Positions 59,336 to 64,000 of a stretch of 64,000 nucleotides of DNA are shown piece after piece (within the stretch, counting starts at the first letter, position 1; the number at the start of each line of letters is the position of its first letter). Source of the DNA: Hepsetus odoe (taxonomy: Eukaryota > Chordata > Actinopteri > Characiformes > Hepsetidae); NCBI GenBank assembly GCA_017165825.1, contig CM029366.1, positions 23,410,342-23,474,341 of the forward strand, read 5' to 3'. The translations under genes were made by a program, and so were the position numbers. The notes below the pieces were generated by a model. It saw only the letters and a list, made by a program, of their open reading frames with translations, ran no database searches and had not been told where the DNA came from.

Positions 59336-59356
59336 AAAAAAAAAAAAAAAAAAAAA
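59336..59356 (+). repeat. Poly(A) tract
   Basis: About 21 A. No retrocopy could be recognised before it. Confidence 0.9.
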
Positions 59357-60890
59357 CCCTGCAGAGCTTGCATTGCTGCAGGATTGTTTTTTTTTTCTTT
59401 TTCTTGCATTATTTATTCAAGGACTCTATTTTCTTTGTGTGGTGCGGCTCTGTTTATCACTCTGTTATCTGCTCCGAGCACTGTTTGGCTTCGTCTGCTT
59501 TGACTTTTGGCCCTGATGTCAAACGATATCCACGAACAGAGAAGAGATCAACTGGAATTACAGCAACCTGCACAGGCACTAACACACTTCCACTACACCC
59601 ATCATGAACAAACACCTACTTAAGTCACATCACATTACAGTGTTTGTACATATATAGACACTTCTGTGTCCCTCTGTTCAGATGGCTTTTCTAAACATGG
59701 CAATGGTCATCCCTCCTGAAGTTCTTCAGGTCAAGAAGTATGTCTCTCTGAATTTACACTTGTTTGTATGGCAGCTCTTCAAATTCACAGTGACCAGCAG
59801 CTCAGACAAGGCAAACTTGACCACTGCATGGTATGTTCAGTTCACATTAGTGGAAGAAGTTTGGTGTGGTGATTCAGTTTATTTTCAACACCACAGTGAT
59901 ATCTTAAATTAAATGTCTAGTATTGGGATGCAAATAAATACAAGTAGTGAAAATACATATTCAGATAACAAAAAATCTTTATCATGCTTAATTTTCAAAG
60001 GGCAATATTCAGAATGCAGTTCCTTTTTTTGGATGAATACTTTAAAAAAATGCATAAGATGAAACAAAGCATTAAAGAAGTCCCATCAATACTACTTTCA
60101 GTTGCAGTGCAGTGCAGTTTGACATATTTGCAAACAATAAAGTTCATGCAAAAGCATGAGTTGATTGATAAATCAGCATAAAGAGACTGGTTGCATGAAA
60201 CATTGCAATTGCAATGGCATTCAATCTGTTAAAAAGCTAATATCATATTTTTCTGTAATAGAAGTATGAAAATATTTTTTGTTTCAGTTTTAACGTTAAC
60301 CCCTCCCCCATGTGGAATATGGAAACCAAGCTCAAAAGCCCATTTACAGCCCATTTACATATTTACATGTATTTCCTCATATAAGTAGTTTAGCGCTGCT
60401 CATTGACACTGATGTCTCTTGAAGAGCCCCATGCTGCCTTTTGAATGAGTTGTAATAATGAACAGTCAAACTGAAAAGAGCTTTTTTATATAAGTTAAAA
60501 AAAACAGCCTGTTTTATTGTAATAAAATACAAAACGGAAGTTGAAATTGAAAAAATAAATTTGGAAGTTGGAAATAGTTTATGTAAGAAAGAATTATGGT
60601 GAATCATCGCTACACAAACCCACACACATCATGGAACGATTTAAATTAAAGGAAATTTTTAATGGTTAAAGATGAGCCAAATTGCTTATATTTTCAATTC
60701 ATTCAACCCCCAGTAACACTCAGCTAAAGCTGTGATTGGTCAGAAGCTCAATGTCAATATTGCAGAGACCCATTCTGTGATAACAATAGAGACAATATGT
60801 TTTGCAGCCCTAATACCGAGCCAGGTATTTATCTCAGTGTCACTAAGCACTTCTAAAAGATGACCATACTGAAAGCTCTCTTTAGTAGTG

Positions 60891-61090
60891 AACAGCAGTG
60901 GCCTAGTGATTAGGGACTAGGCCCCAGGATTGGAAGGTCTTAAGTTTGAATCCCTGGCTAGTTAGTTGCCCTGAGGCACCCTTGAGCAAAGAACCTTCCC
61001 TATCACTTCAAATAGCTGCCCCCTGCTGCACAGTTTGTATGGGCGCAAAGCAAAGGCTGTTTCGCAATAACAAATAGTTACTTTCACTAA
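60891..61090 (+). mobile_element. SINE family B, diverged sense copy
   Basis: Head cagcagtggcctagtgatta, B-box-like agtttgaatccc, block cacccttgagcaaagaacct and a short body to ttactttcac. Confidence 0.75.
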
Positions 61091-61771
61091 CATGTTAACA
61101 AGTGAGAAGCATAGCATTTCCAAGTTTAATATACTATCTGGCTGCAATTTCCAAATTTTACATATATTCAATACACTTAACATACTTGCATTCAGGAGCC
61201 ATGTGACAATTAATAAATGAGTGTGAAGCTTTTAAGAGGCTCCCCTGGTGTATTTTTCAATAAAAGATCCGCTTTTGCTACAGTAAGTTAATGAAACACG
61301 CCACTGGGGAGAATGTGAGGACACTCATCATTGAAGCAGGTGATAAGAGAATTTTTGAGAATTTCAGCCAACGGGTTACTGCAAGCAACATTGTCATGTA
61401 TGTCAAAAACATCAGGTTTACCAAGATTTGCATATTCTAAATATTTGAGCTTTTGTGTGTTATGTGACAGAATATGTATCAGAACAAAGAAAGGCCATTG
61501 TATTCATTACACCTCCATTTCATAGCCTTTACCCAATGTTCTCTTTCTACTATTTTCTCTTCCTTGCTCTGTGCTTGATGAGCCAGTATGGAAGGTTCAG
61601 GCCCATTCAAACTAAATGCAATTTCATTGAAGCTTAATTGATTTAGCTAAAAGTGGATCTAATGTGAATGTACTACAACAGTCAAATGCTCTATTTTGGA
61701 TGTGACTACTACACTTTCTACCAGCACTGTGACATTTAAAGTAACTCGTTCATATTCTCCTGTTATGTTTC

Positions 61772-61773
<2 letters not shown>

Positions 61774-61821
<48 letters not shown>
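61774..61821 (+). repeat. (CT)n microsatellite
   Basis: About 23 CT units. Confidence 0.95.
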
Positions 61822-61823
<2 letters not shown>

Positions 61824-64000
61824 TTCTGGCCCTTAGCAAAAGCTGCTGCACTCATGCAATTATCATAATTACTAACAACTCTGCAGTGTGCTTTTGCTGA
61901 GTATAGGCACACTCTTACTCACATGTGCACACAAACACTCTGTTATGTGGCTTTACATTGCACACAAAGTGCTGCTTCTCCCAGTTCACTTAAGGAAAAA
62001 AAGGATGTTGTTTTGCACAGACAACGAATGCAAATGATTCCATAAATACATAAATAACACATATCCTGTTGAAATGAAAATGTTGAATCATAACCTCAGA
62101 GGGGGAGTGATATTTAGAATTATTATAATAAATGAAAGAGAACAGCGCATTAGTACAGCTTGATGAGAGAAAACTCATTTGTAGTTCAAGAAACATGAAA
62201 GAAAAGAAATAAATAGAAATGCACATATGGAAAACAGACCTTAGCTTGCAAGTAAAGTCTGTTGTTACTGAGTGTTGGATTGAAATTGAATTTTTCAGTT
62301 GGCTAAAAGACATGCTTGGTGCTTCGGCTTTTAGCAGCAATTGATGACGGAAAGTCACACTTTCCCTGTGTTCTTCTCACTAACAGAAAGTGCCCATCTG
62401 TGCAAGTCAGCATGTACGTGTACTGTATGTTTTCTGCCCTTGCTCTGACATATAGAGGATGATCTATGTGTTTGTCCTCTCTAGTCGGCTGTTCGGAACC
62501 TGGCTGCCAGAAGTCCTGATAAGCAGACATTGGGAAAGAAAAGGATTGATGGAACTTTGTGTGGGTTAAATGTAGGTGGAGATGCAATGAAATTGCTGAA
62601 AAACATTGGCTCCTTCTCCAATCTGTCACTAGGATGAGCAATTCCAAGACTCAGCAATGAGCAAAAGGCCAGAACAACATTAAGTGACCAGGGCTCAAAT
62701 GCTTTTAATGTAATTAAAGGAGAACCTAGCTGACCTATGCTATCCTTCTGACTCATCACACTACACTTGCTCGATAACTCCATCACAGACACTCACAGAT
62801 GGGCACATACACATAGGGAGAGGGTCCAAGTGTACAGAAATGTTTGGTTTCCTTATTTAACATGAATTAGCATTAATTGCTTTGGCAAGCTAGGCCACCC
62901 ATTTTTTCATGGTTCTGTTTTTTACTAGAGGTTAGAAGCTAATCTTAATTCTTGTAATTCTGAACTTCCACAATCTCACTGTAACCATATAACTCAGCAC
63001 AGGCAAATGGAAATAAATAAAGCACAGCACTATTAAGCCAACAGAAGGAAAGCAAAGCAATAAAAACAGATCCAACAAGCAGAGGACCCGTTAAAGCTGT
63101 AACCACTTTGGTGACAGAGGAGCTGAGTGGGTGCGCCAAAGAAAAATGTAGGATACTATATCTAAAGGTGCTTTAGCTGTTTGGTGTTATTATGTTATTA
63201 TCCACACATGAAGAATGGTTACCATACCATAAAAATACAAAAGCAGAGCAAGGACCTCCGTATGCATGGAAACAGGTTTATGCAGCAATTAAAAAGTATT
63301 TGTGTTACCAACCCTTTAATTCTTTGAAACACATTGCAATTTAAAAAAACTGAATGTGTTTCAAAAATCATGGGCAAGATGAGAGAGTATAGTGTAGCAA
63401 AACCATGAATAACACTAGCAGAGTAGAGTGTGAGACCATATGGTAAAGAGCGAGCTGGGCAAGCATCAGCTATATAATCTGGGTGTTCTCCAAAAAAGTA
63501 GAGTCCTACATCATTCTTATGTGGTTTTAAGAAAACTCTGGTGTTGAATCTCTACATTGTCTTGAAACCCTTCAACTCTAAAAAAGCTACAACCGTTTAT
63601 AAAACTGTACACATGAATGCACACAATAAATTATTTTAACGAGATCTAAGCTTGTATTTGAATATGCTTTAATGCAGCAAAGCTAATAGTAGAATATCTA
63701 TATCGGTCATAAAATTATATTTTTGCACCAACAAGCTGAAATAAAAGCAAGATATAAAGAAGAAAGGAGTGGCTCAAGACTTTTGCACAGTGCTGTATGT
63801 TTGTGTGTGTGTTTTCCATAGAAAGAGATCCAAGAGTGGTTCTCTTATGGAGTCACTCCAAAACACCATTTTGTGCACCAGTATTTTTAAGAGTGCAGAC
63901 AGATCCAAAAATAAATCTAGGTTGTGAGACTTAAAAAAAAAAACTTTCAGACAGAAAAACATTTTGGTTTATGATTCTCTCTAAAACTCCACCAACACTC

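Larger units (their letters stand above)
45618..64000 (+). other. cadps: cadps intron 1 (continues past the window)
   Basis: No frame on the + strand resembles the next CADPS exon (the ISKQQLQ-type start), so the intron is longer than 18.3 kb. It holds microsatellites, SINEs, a full MITE and a Tc1 relic, listed separately. Other stretches (46270-46820, 46870-49028, 49950-50450, 51910-55450, 55980-56290, 56360-59330, 59360-60890, 61095-61770, 61825-64000) show no gene. Confidence 0.85.

Noticed and set aside
1..64000. CRISPR arrays, operons, phage or bacterial genes
   Set aside because: The window is vertebrate DNA; tandem repeats found are microsatellites without spacer structure.

Overview
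The window looks like nuclear DNA of a ray-finned (teleost) fish. It has three vertebrate genes with GT-AG introns, an AT-rich background, many microsatellites, two families of tRNA-derived SINEs, Tc1-like DNA transposon relics and a Ty3/gypsy chromovirus of the kind common in fish. The species cannot be named from the sequence alone.

Layout. (1) 1-12621, + strand: the 3' part (ten exons, about 399 codons, TM4 to the C-terminus) of an SLC6 Na+/Cl- coupled transporter from the GABA/betaine/taurine/creatine branch. Its longest intron (4535-11781) holds a young antisense LTR retrotransposon (4736-9561), two decayed LINE pieces and a SINE. (2) 12622-21856: 3' UTR and gene-free DNA, with a perfect 712-bp palindrome that runs into a 40-base assembly gap (17138-17177), a Tc1/mariner MITE and another transposon relic. 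(3) 21857-28509, - strand: complete synaptoporin coding sequence (synpr, five exons, 285 codons), including the short first exon that encodes MCMVIFAP. (4) 28510-44820: gene-free DNA with repeats and a few blocks that look like conserved non-coding DNA. (5) 44820-45617, + strand: CpG-rich promoter and first coding exon of cadps (CAPS1), with a very good RE1/NRSE (REST) site. (6) 45618-64000: the start of cadps intron 1, with no further exon recognised.

Biology. synpr (a four-TM synaptic vesicle protein) and cadps (a priming factor for dense-core vesicle exocytosis) lie head to head, as I recall they do on human chromosome 3. A plasma-membrane transmitter/osmolyte transporter lies beside them, so all three genes belong to neurosecretory physiology. 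There is no sign that they form a co-transcribed unit.

The most notable observation is in the LTR element. The 11 bases directly after its 5' LTR are complementary (10 of 11) to a site inside the LTR that lies about 28 bases downstream of a TATA-like motif. This is the layout expected of Tf1/sushi-type self-priming, in which the mRNA's own 5' end primes reverse transcription. The element's single gag-pol frame starts in the last six bases of one LTR and stops inside the other. It is broken by a deletion of about 50 nt in the integrase core, although the LTRs differ at only 2 of 280 positions.
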